Part shown: positions 1 through 11,901 of the stretch, piece after piece
Layout of the letters: every line of letters starts with the position of its first letter
Numbering within the stretch: position 1 is the first letter of the stretch
NCBI GenBank assembly: GCA_907165275.2
Contig: OU015677.1
Location: 3,844,001 to 3,908,000, forward strand
Origin: Zygaena filipendulae
Lineage: Eukaryota > Arthropoda > Insecta > Lepidoptera > Zygaenidae
DNA length: 64,000 nucleotides
Direction: 5' to 3'
Notes under the pieces: generated by a model
Seen by the model: the letters and a program-made list of their open reading frames with translations, nothing else
Told to the model about the DNA's origin: nothing
Databases searched by the model: none
Made by a program: the position numbers and the translations under genes

Positions 1-2645
1 ACGGAACGGAACGGAACGGAACGGAACGGAACGGAACGGAACGGAACGGAACGGAACACAACACAACACAACACAACACAACAGAACAGAACAGAACAGA
101 ACGGAACGGAACGGAACGGAACGGAACGGAACGGAACGGAACGGAACGGAACGGAACGGAACGGAACGGAACGGAACGGAACGGAACGGAACGGAACGGA
201 ACGGAACGGAACGGAACGGAACGGAACGGAACGGAACGGAACGGAACGGAACGGAACGGAACGGAACGGAACGGAACGGAACGGAACGGAACGGAACGGA
301 ACGGAACGGAACGGAACGGAACGGAACGGAACGGAACGGAACGGAACGGAACGGAACGGAACGGAACGGAACGGAACGGAACGGAACGGAACGGAACGGA
401 ACGGAACGGAACGGAACGGAACGGAACGGAACGGAACGGAACGGAACGGAACGGAACGGAACGGAACGGAACGGAACGGAACGGAACGGAACGGAACGGA
501 ACGGAACGGAACGGAACGGAACGGAACGGAACGGAACGGAACGGAACGGAACGGAACGGAACGGAACGGAACGGAACGGAACGGAACGGAACGGAACGGA
601 ACGGAACGGAACGGAACGGAACGGAACGGAACGGAACGGAACGGAACGGAACGGAACGGAACGGAACAGAACAGAACAGAACAGAACAGAACAGAACAGA
701 ACAGAACAGAACCGAACCGAACCGAACCGAACCGAACAGAACAGAACAGAACAGAACAGAACAGAACAGAACAGAACAGAACAGAACAGAACAGAACAGA
801 ACAGAACAGAACAGAACAGAACAGAACAGAACAGAACAGAACAGAAAAGAACGGAACGGAACGGAACGGAACGGAACGGAACGGAACGGATCGGTACGGA
901 ACGGAACGGAACGGAACGGAACGGAACGGAACGGAACGGAACGGAACGGAACGGAACGGAACGGAACGGAACGGAACGGAACGGAACGGAACGGAACGGA
1001 ACGGAACGGAACTGAACGGAACGGAACGGAACGGAACAGAACAGAACAGAACAGAACAGAACAGAACAGAACAGAACAGAACAGAACAGAACAGAACAGA
1101 ACAGAACAGAACAGAACAGAACAGAACAGAACAGAACAGAACAGAACAGAACAGAACAGAACAGAACAGAACAGAACAGAACAGAACAGAACAGAACAGA
1201 ACAGAACAGAACAGAACAGAACAGAACAGAACAGAACAGAACAGAACCGAACCGAACCGAACCGAACCGAACCGAACCGAACCGAACCGAACCGAACCGA
1301 ACCGAACCGAACCGAACCGAACCGAACCGAACCGAACCGAACCGAACCGAACCGAACCGAACCGAACCGAACCGAACCGAACCGAACCGAACAGAACAGA
1401 ACAGAACAGAACCGAACCGAACCGAACCGAACCGAACCGAACCGAACCGAACCGAACCGAACCGAACCGAACCGAACCGAACCGAACCGAACCGAACCGA
1501 ACCGAACCGAACCGAACAGAACAGAACAGAACAGAACAGAACAGAACAGAACAGAACAGAACAGAACAGAACAGAACAGAACAGAACAGAACAGAACAGA
1601 ACAGAACAGAACAGAACAGAACAGAACAGAACAGAACAGAACAGAACAGAACAGAACAGAACAGAACAGAACAGAACAGAACAGAACAGAACAGAACAGA
1701 ACAGAACAGAACAGAACAGAACAGAACCGAACAGAACCGAACCGAACCGAACCGAACCGAACCGAACCGAACCGAACCGAACCGAACCGAACCGAACCGA
1801 ACCGAACCGAACCGAACCGAACCGAACCGAACCGAACCGAACCGAACCGAACAGAACAGAACAGAACAGGAAAGAACAGAAAAGAACAGAACAGAACAGA
1901 ACAGAACACAACAGAACACAACACAACACAACACAACACAACACAACACAACACAACACAACACAACACAACACAACACAACACAACACAACACAACACA
2001 ACACAACACAACACAACACAACACAACACAACACAACACAACACAACACAACACAACACAACACAACACAACACAACACAACACAACACAACACAACACA
2101 ACACAACACAACACAACACAACACAACACAACACAACACAACACAACACAACACAACACAACACAACACAACACAACACAACACAACACAACACAACACA
2201 ACACAACACAACACAACACAACACAACACAACACAACACAACACAACACAACACAACACAACACAACACAACACAACACAACACAACACAACACAACACA
2301 ACACAACACAACACAACACAACACAACAGAACACAACAGAACACAACAGAATACAAGTAGAATAGAATAGAATAGAACTGAACGGAACTGAACGGAACGG
2401 AACGGAACGGAACGGAACGGAACGGAACGGAACTGAACTGAACAGAACAGAACAGAACAGAACAGAACAGAACAGAACAGAACAGAACAGAACAGAACAG
2501 AACAGAACAGAACAGAACAGAACAGAACAGAACAGAACAGAACAGAACAGAACAGAACAGAACAGAACAGAACAGAACAGAACAGAACAGAACAGAACAG
2601 AACAGAACAGAACAGAACAGAACAGAACAGAACAGAACAGAACAG
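1..2645. repeat. Pentanucleotide satellite (AACNN)n in homogenised blocks
   Basis: Almost uninterrupted 5-bp repeats, all of the form AAC plus two variable bases. Approximate blocks: AACGG 1-55, AACAC 56-80, AACAG 81-100, AACGG 101-665, AACAG 666-710, AACCG 711-735, AACAG 736-845, AACGG 850-1035, AACAG 1036-1245, AACCG 1246-1390, short AACAG, AACCG 1411-1515, AACAG 1516-1725, AACCG 1735-1850, AACAG to about 1905, AACAC 1910-2330, then mixed AATAG/AACTG/AACGG, and AACAG 2440-2645. Variants change abruptly rather than intermixing. The array runs off the left edge, so its full length is unknown. It has no coding potential. Confidence 0.97.
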
Positions 2646-2732
2646 AAATAGAATAGAAATAGAATAGAAATAGAATAGAAATAGAATAGAAATAGAATAG
2701 AAATAGAATAGAAATAGAATAGAATAGAATAG
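2646..2732. repeat. AGAAT/AGAAAT (11-mer) microsatellite
   Basis: Alternating pentamer AGAAT and hexamer AGAAAT join the AACAG satellite to the first copy of the triplicated segment. Read on the minus strand it is a TTCTA-type tail directly following an AATAAAG-containing retroelement end, so it is probably that element's 3' microsatellite tail. Confidence 0.9.
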
Positions 2733-3495
2733 AAAAGAAAATACTTTATTTGATACCATGGCTTATCCAGAACCAGAGGACTTTAGGCTCTTACCACTCC
2801 AGGCCTAGCCTTCGCCGCCGAGGTTTTCAGGGAGTAAAGGGAGGAGCACAGGATGGGGATGGTACAAAAGATCCCAAGGGTCGAAGTACCGAGGCTTTAT
2901 GAACGAGTGAACCTATTTTTAAATTCTTTCACTTACAGGAAGTACCTATGCCTAAGGAAGTACCTAAGGAATTTTGAAAGAAAGGCGGGTGAAACCGATG
3001 GGGATCGACTAGTATTTATAATATAATAATATTAAATCAGTATACAAAGAATTTCAAAAAGGTTCAACTGTCAAAAAAAAATTGGGAATCCTTTCTTGTT
3101 TTTTCATCTAAACCAATATATCTATCTATCAAAAATAAAATATCAATCAAGTAAATTCGAAAGAATTCATTTATAGTCACCGTGATTGAGTCATTCGCAG
3201 CGTCTTGAAGTTAGAAGCACAACGCCACAGATGTAATTTCAAATAGACTGCTCATTTCGATCAACATGTGGATCATTCAGTTTGATACTTGATATACCTA
3301 CTCATGGAAACAAAAAAAAATAGTCATATTATTATGTTATTAATGGGCATGTTGACTATTTTTTATTTTTTAGTCCGTCTTGTAGATTATTAAAAAATAT
3401 TGGACACGTATTTTTTCTTTTTTTACGTAATCAAAAAATAACGGCAAAAAAAAAATGAGTTGAAATTTCGCGTGACGTCACTATTCTGACAGTTT
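2733..3495. repeat. Tandem segment, copy 1 (763 bp)
   Basis: First of three near-identical copies. Contents in order: a minus-strand retroelement 3' end (about 2733-2905, with AATAAAG on the minus strand at its outer end), a plus-strand Helitron 3' fragment ending CTAGT at 3009-3013, AT-rich filler, and the left half of the ~330-bp TGACGTCA element (3341-3495). The half element stops at CAGTTT and runs directly into an AGAAT array. The single-base differences I saw from copies 2 and 3 include a T for C in the Helitron portion and GCTCAT versus GCGCAT near 3250. Confidence 0.93.
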
Positions 3496-3848
3496 AATAG
3501 AATAGAAATAGAATAGAAATAGAATAGAAATAGAATAGAAATAGAATAGAAATAGAATAGAAATAGAATAGAAATAGAATAGAACTAGAAATAGAATAGA
3601 AATAGAAATAGAATAGAAATAGAAATAGAAATAGAATAGAAATAGAATAGAAATAGAATAGAAATAGAATAGAAATAGAATAGAAATAGAAATAGAAATA
3701 GAAATAGAAATAGAAATAGAAATAGAAATAGAAATAGAAATAGAAATAGAATAGAAATAGAAATAGAAATAGAATAGAAATAGAAATAGAAATAGAATAG
3801 AAATGAATAGAAATAAGAAATAGAATAGAAATGAATAGAATAGAATAG
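3496..3848. repeat. AGAAT/AGAAAT microsatellite between copies 1 and 2
   Basis: About 350 bp of mixed AGAAT and AGAAAT units. The minus-strand open frame here (Y, S, I, F, L only) is a low-complexity translation, not a gene. Confidence 0.95.
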
Positions 3849-4613
3849 AAAAGAAAATACTTTATTTGATACCATGGCTTATCCAGAACCAGAGGACTTT
3901 AGGCTCTTACCACTCCAGGCCTAGGCTTCGCCGCCGAGGTTTTCAGGGAGTAAAGGGAGGAGCACAGGATGGGGATGGTACAAAAGATCCCAAGGGTCGA
4001 AGTACCGAGGCTTTTTGAACGAGTGAACCTATTTTTAAATTCTTTCACTTACAGGAAGTACCTATGCCTAAGGAAGTACCTAAGGAATTTTGAAAGAAAG
4101 GCGGGTGAAACCGATGGGGATCGACTAGTATTTATAATATAATAATATTAAATCAGTATACAAAGAATTTCAAAAAGGTTCAACTGTCAAAAAAAAATTG
4201 GGAATCCTTTCTTGTTTTTTCATCTAAACCAATATATCTATCTATCAAAAATAAAATATCAATCAAGTAAATTCGAAAGAATTCATTTATAGTCACCGTG
4301 ATTGAGTCATTCGCAGCGTCTTGAAGTTAGAAGCACAACGCTACACATGTAATTTCAAATAGACTGCGCATTTCGATCAACATGTGGATCATTCAGTTTG
4401 ATACTTGATATACCTACTCATGGAAACAAAAAAAAATAGTCATATTATTATGTTATTAATGGGCATGTTGACTATTTTTTATTTTTTAGTCCGTCTTGTA
4501 GATTATTAAAAAATATTGGACACGTATTTTTTCTTTTTTTACGTAATCAAAAAATAACGGCAAAAAAAAAAAATGAGTTGAAATTTCGCGTGACGTCACT
4601 ATTCTGACAGTTT
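3849..4613. repeat. Tandem segment, copy 2 (765 bp)
   Basis: Same order of contents as copy 1: minus-strand retroelement end, Helitron 3' end with CTAGT at 4125-4129, and a left half TGACGTCA element from 4457. It is truncated at the same CAGTTT position as copy 1 and is followed again by AGAAT repeats. The identical junction shows that copies 1 and 2 share one duplication breakpoint. Confidence 0.93.
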
Positions 4614-5063
4614 AATAGAATAGAAATAGAATAGAAATAGAATAGAAATAGAATAGAAATAGAATAGAAATAGAATAGAAATAGAATAGAAATAGAATAG
4701 AAATAGAATAGAAATAGAATAGAAATAGAAATAGAATAGAAATAGAAATAGAATAGAAATAGAAATAGAATACAAATAGAAATAGAATAGAAATAGAATA
4801 GAAATAGAATAGAAATAGAATAGAAATAGAATAGAAATAGAATAGAAATAGAAATAGAAATAGAAATAGAAATAGAAATAGAAATAGAATAGAAATAGAA
4901 ATAGAAATAGAAATAGAATAGAAATAGAAATAGAAATAGAATAGAAATGAATAGAAATGAATAGAAATAGAAATAGAAATAGAAATAGAAATAGAATAGA
5001 AATAGAATAGAAATGAATAGAAATTAATAGAACTAGAAATAGAAATAGAATAGAATAGAATAG
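4614..5063. repeat. AGAAT/AGAAAT microsatellite between copies 2 and 3
   Basis: About 450 bp of the same pentamer/hexamer mixture, with a few interruptions such as AGAAATGAAT and AACTAG. It is longer than the array between copies 1 and 2, so the arrays have changed length independently. Confidence 0.95.
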
Positions 5064-5827
5064 AAAAGAAAATACTTTATTTGATACCATGGCTTATCCA
5101 GAACCAGAGGACTTTAGGCTCTTACCACTCCAGGCCTAGCCTTCGCCGCCGAGGTTTTCAGGGAGTAAAGGGAGGAGCACAGGATGGGAATGGTACAAAA
5201 GATCCCAAGGGTCGAAGTACCGAGGCTTTTTGAACGAGTGAACCTATTTTTAAATTCTTTCACTTACAGGAAGTACCTATGCCTAAGGAAGTACCTAAGG
5301 AATTTTGAAAGAAAGGCGGGTGAAACCGATGGGGATCGACTAGTATTTATAATATAATAATATTAAATCAGTATACAAAGAATTTCAAAAAGGTTCAACT
5401 GTCAAAAAAAAATTGGGAATCCTTTCTTGTTTTTTCATCTAAACCAATATATCTATCTATCAAAAATAAAATATCAATCAAGTAAATTCGAAAGAATTCA
5501 TTTATAGTCACCGTGATTGAGTCATTCGCAGCGTCTTGAAGTTAGAAGCACAACGCCACAGATGTAATTTCAAATAGACTGCGCATTTCGATCAACATGT
5601 GGATCATTCAGTTTGATACTTGATATACCTACTCATGGAAACAAAAAAAAATAGTCATATTATTATGTTATTAATGGGCATGTTGACTATTTTTTATTTT
5701 TTAGTCCGTCTTGTAGATTATTAAAAAATATTGGACACGTATTTTTTCTTTTTTTACGTAATCAAAAAATAACGGCAAAAAAAAAAATGAGTTGAAATTT
5801 CGCGTGACGTCACTATTCTGACAGTTT
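5064..5827. repeat. Tandem segment, copy 3 (764 bp)
   Basis: Same contents as copies 1 and 2 (Helitron CTAGT at 5340-5344). Here the sequence continues past CAGTTT into the right half of the TGACGTCA element, so this copy keeps the ancestral right junction. Confidence 0.93.
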
Positions 5828-6007
5828 GTATGGCGGTTTTGCGGTTAGTGACGTCACGACCTCCTCATCCTAAACTTTAATGCCCTTTATCTCTGTATAT
5901 TTTAATTTATCTAAAAAAGCAAAAAATACGTGTCTATCGTTTTTTTATTTTCTAACTGACGGACTAATTAGAATTTTGATTTTCAATAGTAGTCAACATC
6001 CCTATTG
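5672..6007 (+). mobile_element. TGACGTCA MITE, intact copy (C)
   Basis: About 336 bp with imperfect terminal inverted repeats. The left end is like CAATGGGCATGTTGACTA; the right end, inverted, is like CAATAGGGATGTTGACTA. The arms extend inward to AGTCCGTC. The middle holds two TGACGTCA palindromes flanking CTGACAGTTTGTATGGCGG. There is no transposase, so it is a non-autonomous element. Superfamily is undetermined because I could not fix a target-site duplication across copies. Confidence 0.85.
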
Positions 6008-6106
6008 CAACCATCCATCGGTTTCTCTTTAGAAATTTTGGCGAATATGCAGCCATCTGATTTTAATATGTAACTCTATAATTACATCTTAGATTCATCT
6101 CAGATA

Positions 6107-6252
6107 TCTCAAACGCGCGTAATCCATCCCCATTACAGGTCGGCAACGCACCTGCATGCCTTCTGGTGTTGCAGATGTCCATGGGCGGCGGTAATCAATT
6201 ACCATCAGGTGTACCATTTGCCCGTTTGCCCCCTATGACATAAAAAAAAAAA
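6107..6252 (+). mobile_element. Non-LTR retrotransposon 3' end with A tail
   Basis: Contains GGTCGGCAACGCACCTGCAT, then ATGTCCATGGGCGGCGGTAA, and ends in TATGACATA followed by a run of A. The same sequence recurs near 9430-9642 (plus) and 15186-15390 (minus). It is a 5'-truncated, non-coding 3' terminus; clade not assigned. Confidence 0.7.
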
Positions 6253-6819
6253 AACACTTTCGACCGACACTTTCTTATTGAAATGGTAGTAAAGTTTCAA
6301 CAACTAAGAAAATATCTTCTTCTTTCTTTATTTCTATATTTTTTTAAACTGTCTGAAGCATATTCTTGCGAATAAATGACTTTGAATTTGATTTCGAACT
6401 TGCTTAATCTATCCTCTGGTGTGTGCTGGGTCCCGTTGTCGTGACACTGACCTCCTGACGTTTGACCCGTGTGAAAATGACATCGCGCGTCGTGACCGCA
6501 CCGCGGCCGTGCTATTCGAATCGGAATTCGAAGTTTTGAGATACTTTCATCAATTTTAGGCGAGCTCGAGTCTGTTTTGTCTCTGTGGGTCCGTAGCTGA
6601 TGAAATTTTTGGTTACCATCATTTGTTATGTACTAATTATAATAATAAATAATAATAAAAACCATTTATTGCAAAAAAAAAAACTATACTACATCAACTA
6701 TACAAAAAAGAAAACTTAAAATTCCTACTAATTAATTAATAGGGAGAGTCGCCAATGCTTATAACTACATATATAATATATGTACAATAATTGTGGCAAT
6801 AGGATAGATGATCTCCTCG
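6253..6819. other. No gene seen
   Basis: AT-rich sequence with a short GC-richer patch near 6470-6530 (CGCGCGTCGTGACC). No repeat family or splice-supported exon recognised. Confidence 0.6.
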
Positions 6820-6963
6820 TTGATTTCAGAGTTCCCGCGGGGATTCCGCATTAAAACGTACCCTATGACGTCCTTTTCTGTGCCCCTGACGACGTGCATG
6901 CAAAATTTCAGACCAGCGCTAATTTCCGAGTTCCCACGGGAATTCCAGGATGAAATGTGACTT
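6820..6963 (-). mobile_element. Helitron fragment
   Basis: Two partial Lep1-like modules (TTCCCGCGGGGATTCC and TTCCCACGGGAATTCC with the spacer CCTGACGACGTGCATG between). Both ends are missing. Confidence 0.6.
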
Positions 6964-7024
6964 TAAAAATAATAGTATTAAAACTAAAAAAGTGCAGTTA
7001 ATAGTATTAAAACTAAAAAAGTAA

Positions 7025-9140
7025 GTTTAGCAGCCCGAGCCGAATAAAAAGGTTTTGCGGGCGAGTTATAAACTCTGCTTTTCACTTCGATTGCGAGGAA
7101 ATAATACAGTAGTATAACATAATATTTCTGTGATTAAGATTCGAAGCATAATTAGTACAGTTTTAAATACTGAAGGGAATTGTTTTTCCCGGCATATTAA
7201 CTCTATTTGTGTCTTAAAAACAAATAAGGCAAATAAATTAAAGAAAATATTATAAAATAACAAATTTTATCTATTAACTTCTTATTGTGTTTGGCTGTAT
7301 GGCTCATTTTCTTTGCCCTAATATAGATTTATTTATGAGTAGATACGTTAACGCCCTTGTGCACAAAGTTCGATTTTGTGCAGCCTATATCCTGCACAAA
7401 CAAGCATTTTCAGAGCATGAGAAGTGAAAAATTTATTAAGACCATCCAAAGGAACCCTTTGATCGAAAATGCATTTGTCAGGGACCAATCGATCTGTAAG
7501 CATTTTGTCCTGGCGGTCACGAACATTGATTTATATCCAAAATGTCGACCAAACTAAAAACTGAGTAATCCAGTTTAATGACTGGTATTTTTTTAAAGAC
7601 GGTGGAAAAAAAATATTCTGTAGATAGCTTATTTGTGGGGAGAAAATCTCTGAAAGTGTTGAACCAATTTAAAAAAAATATACCCCAATGAAATAATCCT
7701 AAAAATTATTCCAAGTTTCTTCTGAAATATCGTACAAACAAACATACTAAGAAACTGAGAATTATTCTTTTTTAAGTAGGTCAGTAATATAAAATCGAAG
7801 GTTTCTGTTATTACAGTGACTAATTGCGGTAATATTGTCACGTCACGATACTAGGTTACTACACGCTAAAATGACCATAATTAACACGTGAAATAAGAGT
7901 TACATCGAGTTTAACATAATTGTTGAATAACGCGACCCATTGTCTGGAATTACTCAAAGAAAACATTGTTATATCAAAACCGCAACGTTCGTCAGCCGAA
8001 TACACGCGTTAGTCACGTGTGGAACCTTGTCTTATTAGAGAAATGTAAATCCTGTTACAAATAATTCGACATGACACGATAAGGTTAGAGCGACAAGGTT
8101 ACAAATAGAGTTTTGTTTTGTTAAGAAAAAAATATTTTCTAAAGTGAAAACTAATCTTATTACAATCGCATAAAGTTTACATTAAATTAACTGCAAGAAT
8201 AAATAAAAGTTATACCGTAGGTGGAAATTAATGGCTCTATAGAGAATTACGCAATTCACTTTTTTAATCCTAAAAGCAATAGCTTAAGGTTTAATTTCCT
8301 TCAACTCAGTTACATATCTTTGCATTAAAAAAAAATTAGTTGAGTGAATGCTTTGAAATTAGAATTAAGAATACATGTGATTTATAATTTAGATTTTCTA
8401 AGACGCGTGCATTTTAATTTTTTGTTTGCGAATTTAATTATAATGTATGGGCCAGTGATGATTTGTTGATGGTCTAAGCCTTTTTTTTTTAATTATAAAA
8501 ACTACTCAGCAAACAAAAAGCCATTTAGTAAATTAAATTAATTAATCGTTTTAAATCTTGTGGTCTTATTGATAGAGTTGAAATTTTATTGCTTCCTTAT
8601 TTATTTTATGAAATAGAATGCTTAACTTTTTACAACCATTCTGATTATTTTTTTAACAAGACATGGACTCAATAGATATAGAAAGCCATACTGAACCGGA
8701 TTATGTATTCTATGTATGGGATGTTGTGTAAGATTACTAATCTACGCAAGATCTTCTGTCCCAAATACCAGTGTTTCAAGACAAGTCTTTCAACAATGTG
8801 AACTTTTAGTGATAACATACGGTACTGAAACGTAGACGCTCACTATGGATCTCACAGAGCATTGAAAAGAGCATCGCATCAAAAAAAGAGAGATAGCGAA
8901 ATAAGGTAAAAACAGTTTAAGTGACAATGAGACACGCTCATAGAGGCTGTTGAGGTAAATAACAAGATTAACCGAGGATCTGATTTAATCTCGATACTTT
9001 AATTTTTTTTACAAATTATTATTATATTATAAAGACAAAAAATATAAGCAAAAAATTTATAAAAAAATCTCAGTAAATATTATGTCAAAATTTGCAAGCA
9101 AAAGACTTCAACGAACATTTTAAGATCTTGTAAATCTTTT
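7025..9140. other. No gene seen
   Basis: About 2.1 kb of AT-rich sequence without a recognised repeat family. Open frames of 65-70 codons here have no recognisable domain and no convincing splice context. Confidence 0.6.
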
Positions 9141-9404
9141 TTTTTTACGAGATCCAAATCCGTGACCGGAGTTCCCAAGCGGCACCGTTTGAAGCCTCTT
9201 AATACATGGCGGTTAATATTAAAAACAAATAACTAATGTTTGACAGGATACCTACAGGTACCGAGAGACACGTGCGGAAACTGCCCACGTTCCTGTGAAG
9301 GCAATGACATTTGATACTGATTACAAATAATAATTTCTTCTATTCTATTCAACACAAAGAGTTCCTGATGAATTTCAAACGTGACGCAGTTGATACCGCG
9401 AATG

Positions 9405-9643
9405 AAACAACTTAGAAGAAGTTCCAAATCCTTCAAGTTGCAAATCTGTCGCCGAGCACCTAACGGTGTGTTCCGGCAGCCCCACTTGAAAGTCAGTTCC
9501 CATCCCCATTCCAGGTCGGCAACGCACCTGCATACCTTCCGGTGTTGCAGATGTCCATGGGCGGCGGTAATCACTTACCATCAATGTACCACTTGCCCGT
9601 TTGCCCCCTATGACATGACATGACCTATGACATAAACCTAAAA
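9405..9643 (+). mobile_element. Non-LTR retrotransposon 3' end, longer copy
   Basis: Same family as 6107-6252 but with ~90 bp more on the 5' side (GTTCCGGCAGCCCCACTTGA). The terminal TATGACATA motif is reiterated (ATGACATGACATGACC) before the short A tail. The overlapping open frames on both strands are by-products of the repeat. Confidence 0.7.
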
Positions 9644-9911
9644 TTTAAGGTTTAAGAAGAAAATATAAATATTTTAGAAAAGCGTCTAATGCATTCATCA
9701 TCAACCCGAACGCACCTCAAACCACGTACTAATATGACACACCGGATCACGTGTAAAACCAACGGAAAACAAAGGTGTGCGCTCAATATGCTCCACACAA
9801 CGAATGTTTCTTAGAAATTCAATGAAGGTAGGTACATAATATGTATTTGTTTTGCTAAATACATATTTCGTGGTAAACCTTTGGTGGGCCATGATTAATA
9901 ACTTTGTGCTA

Positions 9912-10457
9912 CACTAGCTGGTTCGCCCGCGGTTTCGTTTGAGTCGATTTCAGAATTCCCGCTGGAACTCTACTTTGTATTGGGATAAAATATCCTATCT
10001 CCCTCTTAAATTCTTTAAGTATGGCGTCGATTATTATAACTCTGCCAAATATGTTCTCAGTAATAAAAATCACATATTTTACTTCTTCGAAACGCCAATG
10101 ACAATATTAGATTGATCCCCAATTTAAAATACGCTTCTCTCGGCAACCAGTTCGCTGTTCAGGGTTCAAAATAGATGGCGAAAGGTGCAGACTGAAATAA
10201 CGAAGATGAACTTGACACGCGTGACGCGCTTTCTCCCCACAACAACCATCCTATCTCCTATTCCAAGCGAAATGGCTATTCTCCCCATGGATGCAGTGAA
10301 CTTCGGTATTTCTGCGGGAATTATCTTTTTCAGAATGAAAAGTATCCTATGTCACTTGGTGATACTGTAGCTTCTTATAAGTGAAAGAATTTAAGAATCG
10401 GTTCAGTAGTTCCAAAGATTATCACCTATATCCAAACTTACAAAGTTTATAATAATA
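9912..10457 (-). mobile_element. Helitron, degenerate
   Basis: Starts with ACTAGCTGG and the hairpin CCCGCGGTTTCGTTTG. It contains two body modules (about 9950 and 10300) and the AAGTGAAAGAATTT/TCGGTTCAGTAG core. It ends near an AAAGTTTATAATAATACTAG 5' terminus. Probably a tandem or chimeric copy. Confidence 0.65.
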
Positions 10458-10632
10458 CTAGTGGTTTCTCACACGTTAATTTTAAAGTTCCCACGAGTAC
10501 CCAAAATCCTATGTCCTCTTTTGTACCCCTGGCAATGTCTATGCAAAATATGATCATGATCGGTTTAGTTAAGATGTGAAAGCGTTACAAACAAACAAAC
10601 TCACATACGCATTCATATTAGTAAGAATTAGT
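10458..10632 (-). mobile_element. Helitron, second adjacent copy
   Basis: Begins GTGGTTTCTCACACG. It carries TGTACCCCTGGCAATG, the ATGATCATGATCGGTTTAG core and GCGTTACAAACAAACAAACT, and ends near ATATTAGTAAGAATTAG. It abuts the preceding Helitron in the same orientation. Confidence 0.65.
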
Positions 10633-10942
10633 ATTTATTGCAAGATATTTTTAACATTAAAATAACATGCTGAGCTTGCTTGTTTCATTCTATGTTTTTT
10701 AACAAAACAAGACATAACTATTCCACCCCGCGGCGTTGCCTGCGGTTGGTGGGTCTGCTCTTCTGATTTTTGTATGACTAATTATGAAAATATCTACATT
10801 CATATTCAAACTTATGACTACTAATGACTAATTTGTGGTTAATATGAGGAGAGTTGTCACTAGCCATTCTATTTCCCACGACAGAATGGAGAAGGTATAT
10901 TGTAGAATACGTTTAGGATCGTAGGTTTTTCAGCTCTGATAT

Positions 10943-11263
10943 TAATGTTGACTAATTTTTATTTTTTGGTCCGTCTTGTAGATTATTAAAAAATATTGGA
11001 CACGTATTTTTTCTTTTTTTACATAATCAAAAAATAACGGCGATATATTGAGTTGAAATTTCGCGTGACGTCACTATTCTGACAGTTTGTATGGCAGTTT
11101 TAGCGGTTAGTCACGACCCCCTCACCCTAAACTTTAATGCGCTTTATCTCTGTACCTTTTAATTTATTTGAAAAAGCAAAAAATACGTGTCTATTGTTTT
11201 TTATTTTCTAACTGACGGACTAATTAGAATTTTGATTTTCAAAAGTAGTCCACATCCCCATTG
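10943..11263 (+). mobile_element. TGACGTCA MITE, copy D
   Basis: Starts at AATGTTGACTAATTTT (outer TIR bases lost) and ends CACATCCCCATTG. The first TGACGTCA is intact; the second site has been lost to a short deletion (GTTAGTCACGACC). Confidence 0.85.
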
Positions 11264-11600
11264 CCCCGGAACGTTAGTAGGTACCTAAGTACGTAGTAAA
11301 TATTCTGCATTACAATTAATTAATCATTTCACACTCTTTTTAATAAGTTTTTCTTCAAAGTACTATATTTTCTTTCAGCGTACTACCTATATTTTTTTAC
11401 CTCAGGCTGGAAAATACTATATTTGCCCAAGAAGTAGTTGGTGGCCCTGCGTGGAACTATTCCCACGGCGCTGATTTGCATTGGCGACTGTAAGAAGAGG
11501 CGAGCTGGCTAAACAACACGGAATAAAAAAAACCCACCTGGTCACAATCTGCATTTTTCAGAGAAGCCAAACTACGTTCATAAAATACCTTCTATATGAT

Positions 11601-11901
11601 ACTAGCTGTGCCCCGCGGTGTTACCCGCGGAAATTTCGGAGATCCCGCAGGAATTCCGGAATGCAAAGTACCTACGCTATGTCCTTCTCTGTACCCCTGA
11701 CAATGTGTACCTAAGTATGCAAAATTTCATGAGATTTCACCGACCGGAGTTCCTGGGGGAATTCCGGGATAAAAAGTATCCTATGTCCGTTTCCTGGTTC
11801 TAAGCTACCTCCCCACCAATTTTCAGCCAAATCGGTTCAGCCGTTCTTGAGTTATAAATAGTGTAACTAACACGACTTTCTTTTATATATAAAATATATA
11901 G
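11601..11901 (-). mobile_element. Helitron with doubled body
   Basis: ACTAGCTGTGCCCCGCGG terminus and hairpin, followed by two GGAATTCCGG-type modules (11650 and 11760). The core AATCGGTTCAGCCGTTCTTG follows, with an AT-rich 5' end near 11890. Two short plus-strand open frames here are shadows. Confidence 0.75.

Noticed and set aside
1..2645. CRISPR-like or telomeric array
   Set aside because: No spacers and no repeat/spacer periodicity, and the unit is not TTAGG; it is a plain pentamer satellite.
3585..5090. Minus-strand open frames of 96 and 163 codons made of F, Y, S, I and L
   Set aside because: They are translations of AGAAT/AGAAAT microsatellite; no start context or domain, and frame length simply follows repeat length.
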